Shown: positions 24,805 to 33,881 of the stretch, one piece after another
How the letters are laid out: each line of letters begins with the position of its first letter
Position numbering within the stretch: the stretch's first letter is position 1
NCBI GenBank assembly: GCA_022565695.1
Contig: JAIUME010000003.1
Coordinates: forward strand, 1-64,000
Length of the DNA stretch: 64,000 nucleotides
Direction: 5' to 3'
Origin: Alcanivorax sp.
Lineage (GTDB): Bacteria > Pseudomonadota > Gammaproteobacteria > Pseudomonadales > Alcanivoracaceae
Program-made: the position numbers and the translations under genes
Notes under the pieces: generated by a model
Told to the model about the DNA's origin: nothing
What the model saw: the letters and a program-made list of their open reading frames with translations, nothing else
Database searches by the model: none

Positions 24805-27063
24805 ATGCAGCCCACCCCGCTATTGAAGCTGTCCCGGCGACTGATGTTGTGCGGTGTGATGTTGTGCGGCGGCATAGTGTGTCCGGGTGGATCGGTTCTG
24901 GCGCAGGGGGAGGGGGAAAAGCAGGACCAGGAAGCGGTGCTGGGGCTGGTGCTCAGTGGCGGCGGCGCCCGGGGGTTGGCCCATGTCGGCGTGATCCGTG
25001 CGCTGGAAGAAAACGGTATCCGTGCCGAACGCATTGCGGGCACCAGCATGGGCGCCATTGTTGGCGGGCTGCACGCAACGGGTATGAGCACTGATGATCT
25101 GGAGGTGGTGGCCCGCTACACCGACTGGGCGTTTGCTTTTACTGATCGCTCCCCGCGCCGGGATCAGCCGTATATTTTCCGGCAGCTGGATGCCGGGCTG
25201 GCGGCAGACTACCGGCTGCATATCTCGGGGGGGCGCATCGCCTTGCCGCGGGGCGTGCTGCAGGGACAGCACATGAATCGCATGCTGGATGACCTGTTTG
25301 CAGACCATGACCGGGTGGACGATTTTGATGCCCTGGCCATCCCGTTCCGCGCGGTGGCGGCAGATCTGGTCAGCGGCCAGCAGGTCGTGCTGCAGCAGGG
25401 TCGGCTCAGCAAGGCCGTGCGGGCCAGCATGTCGATACCGGGCCTGCTTGATCCGGTGGAGTGGCAGAGCCGCTTGCTGGTGGATGGCGGTATCGTCAAC
25501 AACATCCCCGTGGATGTGGCCAGGAGCATGGGTGCTACGCGGCTGATTGTGGTGGATGTGGGGACGCCGCGCCGCGAGGCAGATGATATTGCCAATGTCC
25601 TGGATGTGGTGGACCAGCTCACCGCATTGATGGTGCGTGGTAACAGCGAGATGCAGCTGGCTTCTCTGGGGCCGGATGACCTGCTGATTCGGCCCCGGCT
25701 CGAGGAGATATCCAATACCGGTTTTGGCGATGCAGAAGCGGCCATCGCCGCCGGTTACGAGGCCACCATAGCGGCGCTTGCTGCACATGGCATGCTCGCC
25801 CCACATGCTGGCGAGCCAGCAGAATTGATCTCGGAGCCGGTAGCGGCAAGTTCGGCGCCGGTCATTCATTTTATCGAGATCGACAACGATGGCCCGGTGG
25901 ATGATCGGGTGATTCGCAACCTGTTGCGGCAGAAAGTGGGGGAGCCGCTGGATAGTCCGCGGCTGAATCAGGATATCTCTGCCATTTATGGCCTCGATTA
26001 TTTCAAGCAGATCCACTACCGGGTGGTGGAACGGGATGGTCTCACCGGGCTTTATCTGCAATGCAACAGCCGTGATGAGGGCAATACCTTTCTGCGTGTC
26101 GGGCTGCGTATCAGTGATGATTTTCGCGGTGAGTCGGACTTCGGCCTGGGTGCCAGCCTGCGTATGGCGGGGCTGAATCAGCTTGGCGGCACGGCGTTTG
26201 CACGCGCGGACATCGGCACCTCGCCGCGTCTGGAAGGGCGCTTCGTGCAGCCGCTGGGCTATCGCATGCGTTATTTCATCGAGCCGCAGTTGTTGTATCA
26301 GGCCGAGCGGATTGACCTGTTTGACGAGAGTATTCAGGAAGAGGCCATCTCCTCTTACCAGCGTCGCGAGCGGCAGGCTGGCCTGGCCCTGGGGCGTCAG
26401 CTTTACCGTCAGCGTGGTGAAGTGCGCACCGGGGTGGTGCGCAAACGCGGTGATGTTGATTTCCGTAGCGGCCAGGATCTGGGTGAGGGGAACTATGACG
26501 ATGGCTATTATCTGATCGGATTGGGTTGGGACACGCTGGATGATCTGGCGTTTCCGCGCCGTGGTTTGCGGACCTCCCTGCAGTGGCAATGGCATGACCC
26601 TGACTTGCATGCGGAGCGCCGTTTCCGGCGTTTTGTCGGCGAGGCCTCGTTGGCCGTCAGTACCGGACGCATGAGCTGGCTGCTGGAGGGCGACCTGAGT
26701 GTCAGTGACAGTGATGAGGTGGATTTCGCCAATATCGTGCCGATTGGCGGCTTTCTCGAACTGTCGGGTTTGCCGCCACGCAGTCGCTGGGGGCTGCATC
26801 GTGCATTGACCCGGGTGGTGGCGCTGGTGCCGCTGGGCACGGAGGGCCCGATGCCGTCGCGAATGCCCTTGTTTGCTGGTGCATCACTGGAGCGGGGTAA
26901 TGTCTGGGAGCAGCGCCGTGACATGCGCGCCGGCAATGCCATTACGGCCGGCAGCGTGTTTCTGGGTGCCGGTACACCGATTGGTCCGGCTTATCTGTCG
27001 CTGGGTATGGCGGAAGGCGGGGACTATGCCATCAACCTGTTTGTCGGGCAGGTGTTCCGATAA
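24805..27063 (+). CDS. Patatin-like autotransporter (PlpD type, type Vd secretion)
   Basis: A 752-residue protein with a signal peptide ending near VLAQG. The patatin lipase domain shows the oxyanion loop SGGGARGLAHVG, the nucleophile Ser81 in GTSMG and the Asp of DGGIVNN. A POTRA-like domain follows (FIEIDNDGPVDDRVIRNLL, around 350-430). The C-terminal 16-strand-type barrel ends in phenylalanine-rich VGQVFR. This order matches P. aeruginosa PlpD, a phospholipase A1 brought to the surface by its own barrel. ATG 24805 fits the AGGAG spacing better than ATG 24802. The signal peptide contains a 15-bp tandem duplication (24842-24871). Confidence 0.92.
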   Translation: MQPTPLLKLSRRLMLCGVMLCGGIVCPGGSVLAQGEGEKQDQEAVLGLVLSGGGARGLAHVGVIRALEENGIRAERIAGTSMGAIVGGLHATGMSTDDLEVVARYTDWAFAFTDRSPRRDQPYIFRQLDAGLAADYRLHISGGRIALPRGVLQGQHMNRMLDDLFADHDRVDDFDALAIPFRAVAADLVSGQQVVLQQGRLSKAVRASMSIPGLLDPVEWQSRLLVDGGIVNNIPVDVARSMGATRLIVVDVGTPRREADDIANVLDVVDQLTALMVRGNSEMQLASLGPDDLLIRPRLEEISNTGFGDAEAAIAAGYEATIAALAAHGMLAPHAGEPAELISEPVAASSAPVIHFIEIDNDGPVDDRVIRNLLRQKVGEPLDSPRLNQDISAIYGLDYFKQIHYRVVERDGLTGLYLQCNSRDEGNTFLRVGLRISDDFRGESDFGLGASLRMAGLNQLGGTAFARADIGTSPRLEGRFVQPLGYRMRYFIEPQLLYQAERIDLFDESIQEEAISSYQRRERQAGLALGRQLYRQRGEVRTGVVRKRGDVDFRSGQDLGEGNYDDGYYLIGLGWDTLDDLAFPRRGLRTSLQWQWHDPDLHAERRFRRFVGEASLAVSTGRMSWLLEGDLSVSDSDEVDFANIVPIGGFLELSGLPPRSRWGLHRALTRVVALVPLGTEGPMPSRMPLFAGASLERGNVWEQRRDMRAGNAITAGSVFLGAGTPIGPAYLSLGMAEGGDYAINLFVGQVFR

Positions 27064-27094
27064 GTGATGTCACGGTGATATCACCTTTCAATAC

Positions 27095-27120
27095 AATGGG
27101 TTCCGAGTAATGGGTTCCGA
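27095..27120. repeat. 14-bp period tandem duplication
   Basis: AATGGGTTCCGA occurs twice, separated by GT, just after the patatin gene. Confidence 0.7.
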
Positions 27121-27197
27121 TTTGTGCACTGACCGACCATTCATCCCTTTTGCTTACTTTTTTATCGCTAAACACATGCGCTCTGATCTTTTTTTCG

Positions 27198-27203
27198 TAT
27201 AAT
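27198..27203 (+). promoter_or_regulatory. Consensus -10 box TATAAT
   Basis: A perfect TATAAT lies 76 bp before the start codon of the small secreted protein gene. The -35 region is weak. Confidence 0.5.
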
Positions 27204-27278
27204 GCTTCGCATAACTATGAGCCTCATTGATGAGATGAGGTGGCAATTTTTTTGTTCCATATGGCGCCGGGGGGCGTT

Positions 27279-27749
27279 ATGACAATCAGGGTTCTTGCTC
27301 TCTTCAGTCTTTTCCTGGCGTTTCAGGCGCATGCCGCCTCGCCATCTTCTCAGTCTTCCTCACTGCACCCCACACTGAGTGCTGCATTGTGTCATGCGGC
27401 GTCGGAAGACAGCGCGCTGGCCCCGCAAATGGAAGCGATGCTGGAAACCGGGCTGATCAGCTACGACCAGGCGGGTGATGTATTGAATCTGGATTGCCAG
27501 TCAGGCTCCTTGCTGGAGCGTGTGGTGGCGGGACACCATGCTGAAAATCTCGAGTATCTGGCCATCGATCTGGGGCTGGACATCGACCAGCCGCAGGTGC
27601 GCATGGGTACGCGCCTGGTCTCTTTCGTTGCCTTCCTCGAGGCACGTGCAGCGCAGGCCGAACCTGCGCTGAAAGCCTTCATCAATGAATATCTGACGCA
27701 TTTTCGTGATGCCGAATTCAATCCGAATCTGGCGTTGAGTATGTACTGA
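27279..27749 (+). CDS. Small secreted protein, unknown
   Basis: A 156-residue protein. A clear signal peptide (MTIRVLALFSLFLAFQAHA) is cut near AHA. The mature chain is mostly helical and has two cysteines (LCHAA and LDCQS) that could form a disulfide. GGGGGG before the ATG serves as Shine-Dalgarno. No family was recognised. A strong terminator follows. Confidence 0.75.
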   Translation: MTIRVLALFSLFLAFQAHAASPSSQSSSLHPTLSAALCHAASEDSALAPQMEAMLETGLISYDQAGDVLNLDCQSGSLLERVVAGHHAENLEYLAIDLGLDIDQPQVRMGTRLVSFVAFLEARAAQAEPALKAFINEYLTHFRDAEFNPNLALSMY

Positions 27750-27793
27750 CCTGTGCTGATTTGTTCTGCTTCTGCCTGATAGCAGTTTGACAT

Positions 27794-27823
27794 GGCCCCA
27801 ATGATTCATTGGGGCCTTTTTTT
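27794..27823 (+). terminator. Rho-independent terminator
   Basis: GGCCCCAATG/CATTGGGGCC with a three-base loop is followed by seven T. It ends the upstream secreted-protein gene. Confidence 0.92.
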
Positions 27824-27854
27824 AATGAAAATCCCGGTTTTAATGAAAGTCCCG
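27821..27854. repeat. 17-bp tandem duplication over the dnaE2 stop
   Basis: TTTAATGAAAATCCCGG is followed directly by TTTAATGAAAGTCCCGG. The second copy includes the dnaE2 stop codon. Confidence 0.75.
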
Positions 27855-30800
27855 GGACCGGCTGTTCAGGTCAGCAAGGGCGGTGCTCATGTCCTCCACG
27901 GCACCTGCAATCAGATGGATGATGCCCTCAGGCGTCTTTTCCACCGTACCTGTCACGATCAGCAGCTTGCCGCCGAGCAACGGGCGGCGAAAGCGCTCCT
28001 GAATGGTTTGCCACAGCACCACATTGGTATTGCCGGTTTCGTCTTCCAGCGTCATGAACATGACACCGGAGGCCGTGCCGGGGCGTTGGCGGTTGGTGAC
28101 CAGGCCGGCCACACGGACCAGCCTGCCACTGTCGACCCGGCGCAGTTGCCGCGCGCTGCGGCAGCGTTGAAAAGGAGCCTGGTGGCGCAGTAGCGCCAGA
28201 GGATGACGCCCCAGGCTCAGGCCGAGACTGCGGTAATCGCTGAGCAGCGATGTCACTTCAGAGGGCGCGTCCAGATGAATGTTGTCATGCAGGGGCGTGG
28301 TCTGGTCCGGCGCGTCGCAGGGTTCGCCGAACAGTGGCAGGGTTTCCTGCACGGCCTGCATTTCCCAATGGCCCTGGTGGCGGTGGCCGGTCATGCGCGC
28401 CAGGGCATTGGCGGCAACCAGTGCTTCGCGCTCGCGTTTGCCCAGCTGTGCACGCCGGCACAGGTCGGCCACATCGGTAAAGCGGGCCTGTTGCCGGGCC
28501 ACGGCAATGCGTGTCGCAGCCTCCTCATTGAAACCGCTGATCTGGCGCAAGCCCAACCGCAGGGCAGGTTGCATACCGTAAGCCCGCCTCGCGGTATCTT
28601 CCAGGGTATGGTCCCAGCCGCTGTGGTCTACGCACACGGGGCGGATTTCAATGCCGTGCTGGCGGGCATCCTGAATCAGCTGGGAGGGTGAGTAGAACCC
28701 CATGGGCAAGCTGTTGAGCAGGCCGCAGTAAAAAGCGCTGGTGTGATGGCGTTTCAGCCAGGCCGAGACATAGACCAGCAGGGCAAAACTGGCGGCGTGG
28801 GATTCCGGAAAGCCATAACCGCCAAAGCCTTTCATCTGCTCGAAAATGCGCTCCGCGTAGGCATCGTCATAACCGTTGGCCCGCATGCCGCTAATGACCT
28901 TGTCACGAAACTGCATCAACTCGCCACTCTTGCCCCAGCGGGCCATGGCGCGGCGTAACAGATCTGCTTCGCCGCCGCTGAAGCCCGCAGCGACCATGGC
29001 CAGTTGAATGACCTGTTCCTGGAAGATCGGTATGCCCAGCGTGCGGGAGAGCACATCGCGAATCCGATGGTCCGGATAGTCCACCGGTTCCAGGCCATCC
29101 CGGCGGCGCAGATAGGGGTGCACCATATCGCCCTGAATCGGTCCGGGGCGCACGATGGCAACCTCGATAACCAGGTCGTAGAACCGGCGTGGTTTCAGGC
29201 GCGGCAGCATGTTCATCTGCGCCCGGGATTCCACCTGGAACACGCCGACGCTGTCGCCTTTGCAGAGCATGTCGTAGGTGTGTACGTCTTCTTTGGGGAT
29301 GTCTTGCAGTGTCAACGGTGGCTGGCCCGGGTGCCGGGCATAGCCATTGATCAGGTCGAGCATCTTGCGAATGGCCGTGAGCATGCCCAGCGCCAGCACA
29401 TCCACTTTCATCAACCCGAGCGCTTCCAGATCATCCTTGTCCCACTGAATGATGGTGCGATCCGGCATGGCCGCGTTTTCCACTGGCACCAGTGTGGCCA
29501 CCGGGTCCTGACTGATGACAAAGCCGCCCACATGCTGGGACAGGTGCCGTGGAAAACCCAGCAGTGACAACACCAGATGACGATACTGGCGCGCGAGTCG
29601 CGTGTCGTGCAGGCCGGCTTCACGAAACCGTTCGGCCAGGGTTTCCGGTTTGTCCCACCAGGCAAGTTGTTTGCTGAGCAGATCCAGGCGATGGCGATCA
29701 AAGCCCAGTGCCCGGCCGACATCGCGCACGGCAGAGCGCATGCGATAGCTGATCACGGTAGCGGCCAGCGCGGCCCGCTCGCGCCCGTATTTGCCGTAGA
29801 TGTACTGGATCACCTCTTCGCGCCGTTCGTGCTCGAAGTCCACATCGATATCCGGGGGCTCATTGCGCTCACGGTTGATGAAACGTTCAAATAACAAGCT
29901 GCTGCGAGCCGGGTCCACTTCGGTGATGAACAGGCAATAGCAGACGGCCGAGTTGGCTGCCGAGCCGCGCCCCTGGCAGAGAATGTCGCGGCTGCGGGCG
30001 AAGGCCACGATGTCCTGCACAGTGAGAAAGTAATATTCGTATTCCAGCTCGCGGATCATGGCGAGCTCTTTGTCGATCTGTTGCCGCACGTTATCCGGGA
30101 CACCTTCGGGCCAGCGTCTTGCCGCGCCGTCTTCGGTCAACTGGCGCAGATGTGCGGCGGGTGTCAGCCCTTCAGGCACCACCTCTGCCGGATACTGGTA
30201 GCGCAGCTCGTTCAGGGAGAATCGGCAGCGTGCCGCGATATGCAGGCTCTCGGCCAGCAGGGCAGGCGGGTAGAGCGCCTGCAGCCGCTGTAACGGGCGC
30301 AGGTGGCGTTCCGCATTGGCAAACCGCAGCCGCCCCAACGCCTGCACGGTAGTGTGGTGGCGCAGGGCGGTCACCACATCCAGCAATGGCTGGCGAGCAG
30401 GCGTGTGCATGTGAACATCGTTGCTGGCCACCATGGGCAACTGGCAGGTGTCTGCCAGTGCCCGCAGGTACTCGTACTGGCGCACATCGTCGCCGTCCTG
30501 CAGCAGCTCGCAGGCGATCCACAGCCGGTGCCTGAACAGTGGCATCAGGCGGGTCAGTTGCGTGCGGGCAGTATCGGTGTCCCAGCCGGGCAGCCACAGG
30601 CACAACAGGCGTTGGCTGTGTGCGGCGAGCAAGGGCCAGTCAGCCTGATAGGTGCCTTTGGCGCTGTGGCGGCGGGCATGGGTAATCAGCGTGGAGAGAT
30701 CGGCGTAAGCGGCGCGGTCCGGCACCAGTAGCACCAGCCGGGTGCCATCCTTCAGGGTCAGCGTACTGCCGATGATCAGTGCCAGGCCAGACGCGATGGC

Positions 30801-30956
30801 GGCCTGGTGCGCCCGGACAACACCGGCCAGTGAGCATTCATCCGTGATGGCCAGCGCCTGGTAGCCGAGGCTGGCGGCCTGCCAGACCAGCTCATCCGGC
30901 TGACTGGCACCGGTGAGAAAGGTAAAGGAGGAGGTGACGTGCAGCTCGGCGAACAT
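27840..30956 (-). CDS. dnaE2: Error-prone DNA polymerase DnaE2 (ImuC)
   Basis: A translesion C-family polymerase of the SOS mutasome, 1038 residues. The N-terminal PHP domain begins MFAELHVTSSFTFLTGASQP. The palm contains the catalytic acids in PDIDVDFEHERRE, and an OB-fold region near the C-terminus reads VRVAGLVTNRQRPGTASG. The ATG at 30956 has GGGAG; a GTG at 31064 would add 36 residues without homology. A LexA box lies 174 bp upstream. Its usual partners imuA and imuB lie 8-11 kb away instead of in the same operon. Confidence 0.95.
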   Translation of the reverse strand: MFAELHVTSSFTFLTGASQPDELVWQAASLGYQALAITDECSLAGVVRAHQAAIASGLALIIGSTLTLKDGTRLVLLVPDRAAYADLSTLITHARRHSAKGTYQADWPLLAAHSQRLLCLWLPGWDTDTARTQLTRLMPLFRHRLWIACELLQDGDDVRQYEYLRALADTCQLPMVASNDVHMHTPARQPLLDVVTALRHHTTVQALGRLRFANAERHLRPLQRLQALYPPALLAESLHIAARCRFSLNELRYQYPAEVVPEGLTPAAHLRQLTEDGAARRWPEGVPDNVRQQIDKELAMIRELEYEYYFLTVQDIVAFARSRDILCQGRGSAANSAVCYCLFITEVDPARSSLLFERFINRERNEPPDIDVDFEHERREEVIQYIYGKYGRERAALAATVISYRMRSAVRDVGRALGFDRHRLDLLSKQLAWWDKPETLAERFREAGLHDTRLARQYRHLVLSLLGFPRHLSQHVGGFVISQDPVATLVPVENAAMPDRTIIQWDKDDLEALGLMKVDVLALGMLTAIRKMLDLINGYARHPGQPPLTLQDIPKEDVHTYDMLCKGDSVGVFQVESRAQMNMLPRLKPRRFYDLVIEVAIVRPGPIQGDMVHPYLRRRDGLEPVDYPDHRIRDVLSRTLGIPIFQEQVIQLAMVAAGFSGGEADLLRRAMARWGKSGELMQFRDKVISGMRANGYDDAYAERIFEQMKGFGGYGFPESHAASFALLVYVSAWLKRHHTSAFYCGLLNSLPMGFYSPSQLIQDARQHGIEIRPVCVDHSGWDHTLEDTARRAYGMQPALRLGLRQISGFNEEAATRIAVARQQARFTDVADLCRRAQLGKREREALVAANALARMTGHRHQGHWEMQAVQETLPLFGEPCDAPDQTTPLHDNIHLDAPSEVTSLLSDYRSLGLSLGRHPLALLRHQAPFQRCRSARQLRRVDSGRLVRVAGLVTNRQRPGTASGVMFMTLEDETGNTNVVLWQTIQERFRRPLLGGKLLIVTGTVEKTPEGIIHLIAGAVEDMSTALADLNSRSRDFH

Positions 30957-31129
30957 GATCTGCTCCCGCCGGTAACCGGAGATAAACCAATGGGTCCGGG
31001 GAGCAAAGCGCCGTCCGTGGCGCCGGCCCGACAGCGGGGACTGAGGGCCTGGGAGATGGATCACGGCGGAAACCTGAAGAGGTGTTGCAGTACCTGAACA
31101 GCTGCCGTGTGCTCACCGGACAGCCAGAA

Positions 31130-31149
31130 TACTGTCCAGATGGACAGTA
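31130..31149. promoter_or_regulatory. LexA (SOS) box of dnaE2
   Basis: TACTGTCCAGATGGACAGTA is a full dyad of the CTGT-N8-ACAG type. It lies 174 bp from the chosen start codon, implying a long leader or a second start. Confidence 0.88.
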
Positions 31150-31171
31150 TGTCAAGCAGGGATGGGCCGGG

Positions 31172-31193
31172 CTTTCAATGGGTTTTCAATGGG
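31172..31193. repeat. 11-bp tandem duplication
   Basis: CTTTCAATGGG is followed by TTTTCAATGGG between dnaE2 and the next gene. Confidence 0.6.
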
Positions 31194-31253
31194 CCTGCAA
31201 CAGGCCCCAAAAACACCGCACACACGCCGGTGCTGTCTGTGCTCTACAGGTGC

Positions 31254-32288
31254 TTACAGCAGGGCCAGCGTGGAATCGGCATGCCAGAAGGGGGACAGGC
31301 GCCGCCGCAGGGTCTCTTCGAGAATGCCCTTTTCCTTAAGCACAGCGATGATATCCGGGGCGTAATGCATGATTTCGTCGTTGACCATTTTCTTGGTCAC
31401 GCCCATCTCGCTCACCAGCTTGTCCAGCGTGGTGTCGCCATATTTATGGAAGAAGAAGTCCACGCCGGCATCCAGCAGATTGCCGAAATAGCGGGTTTCG
31501 CGAAATTGCTTCCAGGCTTCCAGGCCCGTGACCATCACATCTTCCAGCTCGTCACGGGTGATATAACGGCGCAGGCTGGCGACTTTCTCTTCCTTTATCT
31601 CATCCCAGAAATCGAGAATGCCCTGGCGCAGCTCGCCGCTTTCCACGGCTTTTTCAAGCCGCTTCTCACTTTGCTGGATGATGCTGCGGGTGTTGTGGGC
31701 GATATACTTCTTGATGCTGCTCTCGGCGGATTTCTCCAGCCCGGGGGCGGCTCTGCTGACTGCTGATTTGCCGAGCTTGAGCAGTGAGCTGGCACCCGGA
31801 ATATTGCCGGCCATGTTGCCCGCCATATTGGTCCCCTGGGACACAAAGCCCTGGATGCCGCGATACAGCATGTCGGAGATCAGGTTGAGCGTCAGCGGGC
31901 TACCGCCGATCTCACTGATCAGGCGCTGGCGCAGGGCCTTCATTTCCAAGGCCACGTCGAGCAACTCGGCGACTTCCTGGTCGGTAATCAGATCCTCGAA
32001 GCTGTTCTTGTCATGGCCCGGATGGTTGTACAGGCGGTCGGCGATTTCACCGATCAGCTCGGGAATGGCGCCGGAGATGTCCATCTCGATGGCGTAGCGG
32101 CGGGCCGTAATGCGCACTTTATCGGCGCTGACCACATCATTGAGCTTGAGGCTCTTGGCCACCTTGAAGAACTGGTTCACCTCTTCCTTCAGCAGCTTCT
32201 TGAATTCCTTTTCATCCAGCTGGGCAATGACCCAGGCTATCTGGGCGTTGAGGAGCTGTTCTGCTTTATCCCGCTGCGCATCCGTCAT
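31254..32288 (-). CDS. Conserved helical protein, unknown
   Basis: A 344-residue, charged, helix-rich protein without signal peptide. A Gly/Ala-rich stretch in the middle (around 150-185, GNMAGNIPGASS) could insert into or touch a membrane. Composition and codon use are those of a real gene. No family or catalytic motif was recognised. It stands alone between dnaE2 and the DUF2157 gene. Confidence 0.75.
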   Translation of the reverse strand: MTDAQRDKAEQLLNAQIAWVIAQLDEKEFKKLLKEEVNQFFKVAKSLKLNDVVSADKVRITARRYAIEMDISGAIPELIGEIADRLYNHPGHDKNSFEDLITDQEVAELLDVALEMKALRQRLISEIGGSPLTLNLISDMLYRGIQGFVSQGTNMAGNMAGNIPGASSLLKLGKSAVSRAAPGLEKSAESSIKKYIAHNTRSIIQQSEKRLEKAVESGELRQGILDFWDEIKEEKVASLRRYITRDELEDVMVTGLEAWKQFRETRYFGNLLDAGVDFFFHKYGDTTLDKLVSEMGVTKKMVNDEIMHYAPDIIAVLKEKGILEETLRRRLSPFWHADSTLALL

Positions 32289-32546
32289 GATTTGGTGTTC
32301 CCTGTATTTGAGTGTACGGCCCTGTGCTCATTGAGGGCGCTCATGTCGAGGAGCTTAGAGATTCTGCCCGGTTTGTGCCTTGGCCGCAGTGACGCGGCGA
32401 GGCGGTTGCGTCAGACACGGCTGTCACTCATTGCTGCCGGGCGATGTGACGGCTGCCGCTGATTGGCAGCGCAGCACTGGCGCTCAATGGCATTGCATAG
32501 CATGCTTGCATACACCGCAGGGAACAGGGAAGCAGCCGATTTGCGC

Positions 32547-33881
32547 ATGATACGGTTTTTCAGGGGCGAACTGACCGAAGAGGTCCGGGACTGGGTCAAT
32601 GATGGCCTGATCAGTGCGGAGCAGGGTGAGGCAATTCTGGCGCGCCATGACCGGTCTCTGGTGGAGACCGATCGGCCCTCTCTGGGCTATCGCGTCCTCT
32701 CGGCGCTGGCCATTCTGTTTGCTGGCGCTGCCTTGCTGCTGCTGTTGTCACATAACTGGGATCAGTTATCCCGTCTCGGTCGTATGCTGGGCCTGATTGC
32801 TGCCACGGGGCTGCTGAACGGGCTGGGGGTGCGTCAGTGGGTTCGCGGGCAACGGGATCAGGCCGTTCTGTGGTTCTTTGCCGGCGGCATTGTCTACGGC
32901 GCCAGCATTATGCTGATCGCCCAGATCTATCATCTTGGTGAGCACTTCCCCGATGGCCTGTTGTTCTGGGCGCTGGGCGTATTACCCCTGGCCCTGCTCA
33001 CGGCCAGCCGTCTGTTGCATGTCTTGCAGTTGGCGCTGATCACGATCTGGATGCTGACCCAGTGGCGTTACGGGCTGCCCTGGTTGCTGCCCCTGTTCGC
33101 CGGTGCTGCGTTGTATCAGGTGCTGTATCGCAGCCGCTCTGCCGTATTGTTGCACTGGTCCCTGCTTTTACTGCTGATCTGGCTGAATGGTCTCTATGCC
33201 TGGTGGTACGGCTACTTCCATCAATGGATCAGCAGCGCGGGCAGTATGCATCTGGTGCTGACACTGCTGCTGTTGTTGCTGATGCATGCGGTGGCGCTGA
33301 CCCAGCTGTCGCACCCTTCGCGGGGGCGGCGGGAGGATGCGCACAGTGTCAGTCGCTGGTGGTTCCGGTTTCTGGTGCCGCTGCTGTTCCTGTTCAGTTA
33401 CAGCCGTGTCTGGTTCGATTTTATCCGTGACTGGACGATGTTCGGTGGCATGGTGGTGCTGCCGCCGCTACTACTGACCATGGTGCTGGTGGCTGTGCTG
33501 GCCAGCCGCGTGCCGTCCGCCCGGCGTCTGGAGCTTCTGGCAACCGGCGGTGCCCTGACACTGGTGCTGGCGGTGATCCACTACGCCCCGCAAAGCATGG
33601 CGCTGGCTGTGGCGCTGGCGGTGATGGTCAATCTGTTGTTGCTGATCATGGGGATTGCGTTGATGCATCAGGGGCTGCGCGAACGCCGTGCCCGACGCTT
33701 CCATGGCGGTATCCTGTTGCTGCTGGCGTTGGGTCTGATGCGCTACATATCGCTGATCGGTGATTACCTCAGCAGTGCGCTGATGTTTGCCATTGCCGGG
33801 GGCGTGCTGTTTGCGGCGGCGCGTTACTGGAAGCGCCAGGCGAGCCAGGCTGCCCCGGTGCATACGGAGGAGGCGCCATGA
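32547..33881 (+). CDS. DUF2157 multi-pass membrane protein
   Basis: A 444-residue protein. The N-terminal cytosolic DUF2157 motif reads ELTEEVRDWVNDGLISAEQG, and about a dozen membrane helices follow from residue 50. Function unknown. DUF2157 genes commonly sit beside GDYXXLXY genes, as here, so the two probably work together in the inner membrane. Start uncertain: ATG 32547 places the domain at the N-terminus; ATG 32502 is possible. Four-base overlap with the next gene. Confidence 0.85.
   Translation: MIRFFRGELTEEVRDWVNDGLISAEQGEAILARHDRSLVETDRPSLGYRVLSALAILFAGAALLLLLSHNWDQLSRLGRMLGLIAATGLLNGLGVRQWVRGQRDQAVLWFFAGGIVYGASIMLIAQIYHLGEHFPDGLLFWALGVLPLALLTASRLLHVLQLALITIWMLTQWRYGLPWLLPLFAGAALYQVLYRSRSAVLLHWSLLLLLIWLNGLYAWWYGYFHQWISSAGSMHLVLTLLLLLLMHAVALTQLSHPSRGRREDAHSVSRWWFRFLVPLLFLFSYSRVWFDFIRDWTMFGGMVVLPPLLLTMVLVAVLASRVPSARRLELLATGGALTLVLAVIHYAPQSMALAVALAVMVNLLLLIMGIALMHQGLRERRARRFHGGILLLLALGLMRYISLIGDYLSSALMFAIAGGVLFAAARYWKRQASQAAPVHTEEAP

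Noticed and set aside
24820-26799. Long open frame (659 codons) on the minus strand opposite the patatin gene
   Set aside because: It mirrors the codon structure of the sense gene, is rich in His/Gln/Arg and has no domain; the sense strand has full catalytic motifs.
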